DNA of 42,792 nucleotides from Roseobacter weihaiensis (GTDB lineage Bacteria; Pseudomonadota; Alphaproteobacteria; Rhodobacterales; Rhodobacteraceae). Positions 42,101 to 42,792 of the stretch are shown piece after piece (the stretch's first letter is position 1; every line of letters starts with the position of its first letter). The notes under the pieces were generated by a model that did not search any database, had not been told where the DNA came from, and saw only the letters and a list, made by a program, of their open reading frames with translations. A program made the translations under genes and the position numbers. Where the stretch lies: contig NZ_JACNMO010000035.1 of the NCBI RefSeq assembly GCF_020622345.1, positions 1 to 42,792 on the forward strand, given 5' to 3'.

Positions 42101-42544
42101 CTTGATGGCTTTCATATCGTCGCCGAGCACTTCCGTGGCCGGGATCACCGGCACCCCTGCCTCAATCGCGACGCGGCGCGCCGAGGCCTTGTCGCCCAAG
42201 GCCCGCATGGTTTCAGCGCGCGGTCCGATAAAGGTGATGCCGTTCTGGTCGCAGGCATCGACGAAATCGGGGTTCTCCGACAACAGCCCATAGCCTGGAT
42301 GGATCGCATCCGCACCAGAAGCCTTCGCGACCCGGATCATCTCGTCAATCGAGAGATAGGCCGCCACCGGTCCCAGGCCTTCACCGATGCGATAGGCTTC
42401 ATCGGCCTTGAAGCGGTGCAGGCCCAGCTTGTCCTCTTCGGCGTAGACCGCTACGGTTTTCTTGCCCATCTCATTGGCGGCCCGCATGATGCGGATGGCA
42501 ATTTCACCCCGGTTGGCGATGAGGATCTTGTGGAACTCTGGCAT
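39104..42544 (-). CDS. pyc: Pyruvate carboxylase
   Basis: This 1146-residue biotin enzyme carboxylates pyruvate to oxaloacetate (anaplerosis). The biotin carboxylase domain (about 1-460) carries KILIANRGEIAIRIMRAA, the ATP-grasp region and FIEVNPRVQVEHTVTEEVTGIDIVQ. The carboxyltransferase domain (about 530-800) begins ITDTTMRDGHQSLLATRMR. The C-terminal carrier domain has EAMKMETG with the biotinylated Lys near 1112. I start it at ATG 42,544 (MPEFHKILIANRG). It is the single-chain alpha4 form with normal length. It is next to the AerR-like gene on the same strand, but about 175 bases apart. Confidence 0.97.
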   Translation of the reverse strand: MPEFHKILIANRGEIAIRIMRAANEMGKKTVAVYAEEDKLGLHRFKADEAYRIGEGLGPVAAYLSIDEMIRVAKASGADAIHPGYGLLSENPDFVDACDQNGITFIGPRAETMRALGDKASARRVAIEAGVPVIPATEVLGDDMKAIKAAAKEVGYPLMLKASWGGGGRGMRPILKADELEEKVREGRREAEAAFGNGEGYLEKMILKARHVEVQILGDKHGGMYHLYERDCSVQRRNQKVVERAPAPYLTEKRREEVCKLGYKICKHVNYECAGTVEFLMDMADEKFYFIEVNPRVQVEHTVTEEVTGIDIVQAQILIAEGKTIAEATGKATQADVQLNGHALQTRITTEDPQNNFIPDYGRITAFREATGMGIRLDGGTAYSGGVITRYYDSLLVKVTAKAQTPEAAIARMDRALREFRIRGVSTNIAFVENLLKHPTFLDNTYHTKFIDETPDLFQFSKRRDRGTKVLTYIADITVNGHPETKNHPRPGAQVRDPRPPALKAEPMMGTRNLLEQKGPQAVADWMKSQRQLLITDTTMRDGHQSLLATRMRSHDMIKVAPAYSANLPQLFSVECWGGATFDVAYRFLQECPWQRLRDLRAAMPNLMTQMLLRASNGVGYTNYPDNVVQEFVRVAAKTGVDIFRVFDSLNWVENMRVAMDAVIENGKICEGAICYTGDINDPDRAKYSLKYYVDMGKELRDAGAHVLGLKDMAGLLKPGAARQLVKALKSEVGLPIHFHTHDTAGVACATILAASEAGVDAVDCAMDALSGNTSQATLGSVVSALKHTDRDTGLDMAAVREISDYWEEVRSHYAAFETGMQAPSSEVYLHEMPGGQFTNLKAQAASLGLEDRWHEVAQTYADVNQMFGDIVKVTPSSKVVGDMALMMVAQGLTRAEVEDPNTEVSFPDSVIDMMRGNLGQPPGGFPDTIVKKVLKDETPNLERPGKHLPSADLEAVRAEVSEALEGKSVDDEDLSGYLMYPKVFLDYMGRHRMYGPVRSLPTRTFFYGMEPGEEISAEIDPGKTLEIRLQAVGDTNEDGEVKVFFELNGQPRVIRVPNRLVKATTQQRPKAESGNTKHIGAPMPGVVASVAAKVGAKVKAGDLLLTIEAMKMETGIHAERNAVIQAVHVSPGGQIDAKDLLIELE

Positions 42545-42700
42545 GGTGGCCTCTTCAGGTTGGCGCAGATGCGCAATGTTTAGGCGCAATTACCGTCTGC
42601 GTAAACGCGGAGGAAAGGCTATATCAGGTGCGCCGCAGTGCAGCATTTTGCACCCCCTTTGTAAAGTTCTCTATCTGCGGCTTCGATTTCAAGGACGGAT

Positions 42701-42792
42701 TTAGGTCGCATCGGGCTCATGGTTCTCTCCGGGGTCGAACGTGCCGCCCCATAATGGCGTCGGTGACGGGATGCCTTCTAGAAGTCCGCTGC
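42701..42792 (-). CDS. Possible C-terminal end of a further gene, cut by window edge
   Basis: A minus-strand frame with 29 codons and a stop at 42,701 gives a Pro/Gly-rich tail (SGLLEGIPSPTPLWGGTF, then DPGENHEPDAT). It looks like a protein C-terminus rather than random sequence, but with so little visible I cannot name it. The 42,545-42,700 interval between it and pyc contains GTGCA-N6-TGCAC and probably the pyc promoter. Confidence 0.3.
   Translation of the reverse strand, partial: SGLLEGIPSPTPLWGGTFDPGENHEPDAT

Overview
The window looks like a chromosomal segment of a Rhodobacteraceae (Roseobacter-group) alphaproteobacterium. The evidence is the GC-rich coding, the rpoH / RluD-type pseudouridine synthase / small membrane protein neighbourhood, the arrangement of his genes, the six-gene Mrp (Pha) antiporter operon, and an AerR/PpaA-like B12-domain regulator with a PpsR-type palindrome upstream. 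These assignments rest on protein families I recognise; no database search was possible.

Positions 1 to about 21,870 form an accessory region. It opens in the 5' end of an IS110-family transposase and ends at a tyrosine integrase (20,396-21,649) beside a tRNA-His-like 3' half (21,820-21,869), which looks like an attachment site. The cargo is almost entirely protein quality control. On the minus strand (about 595-5,460) there are three different small heat-shock proteins, a two-PDZ DegP-type protease, CbpA, CbpM and a small unknown protein. On the plus strand (about 6,890-13,770) there are a small EF-hand protein, a small membrane protein, HtpX, HtpG, a one-PDZ HtrA-type protease and GroES-GroEL. 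A four-gene ABC/GldG-like system (13,956-18,594) follows. Between the two halves lies a scar joining a truncated M48 protease to a truncated MFS transporter. Right of the ABC genes is a second tyrosine recombinase that is intact except for one in-frame amber codon.

The control signals suggest the island answers to host heat-shock circuits. A sigma-32-like promoter precedes the sHSP operon, and its leader can fold so that both the Shine-Dalgarno sequence and the start codon of the first sHSP are paired (candidate RNA thermometer). A perfect CIRCE operator precedes groES. The island ends only about 1.5 kb from rpoH, the heat-shock sigma gene, which has its own sigma-32-like promoter.

From about 21,886 onward the window is ordinary core genome: a small membrane protein, an RluD-family synthase, rpoH, tRNA-Tyr, rlmB, a zinc-ribbon protein followed by a candidate small RNA, a CoA-binding protein, hisE-hisF-hisA and hisH-hisB separated by two plus-strand envelope genes, a stand-alone Lrp-type ligand-binding protein, the mrpAB-C-D-E-F-G operon, tRNA-Gly, the AerR/PpaA-like regulator, and a single-chain pyruvate carboxylase. 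A short C-terminal fragment of another gene may run off the right edge.
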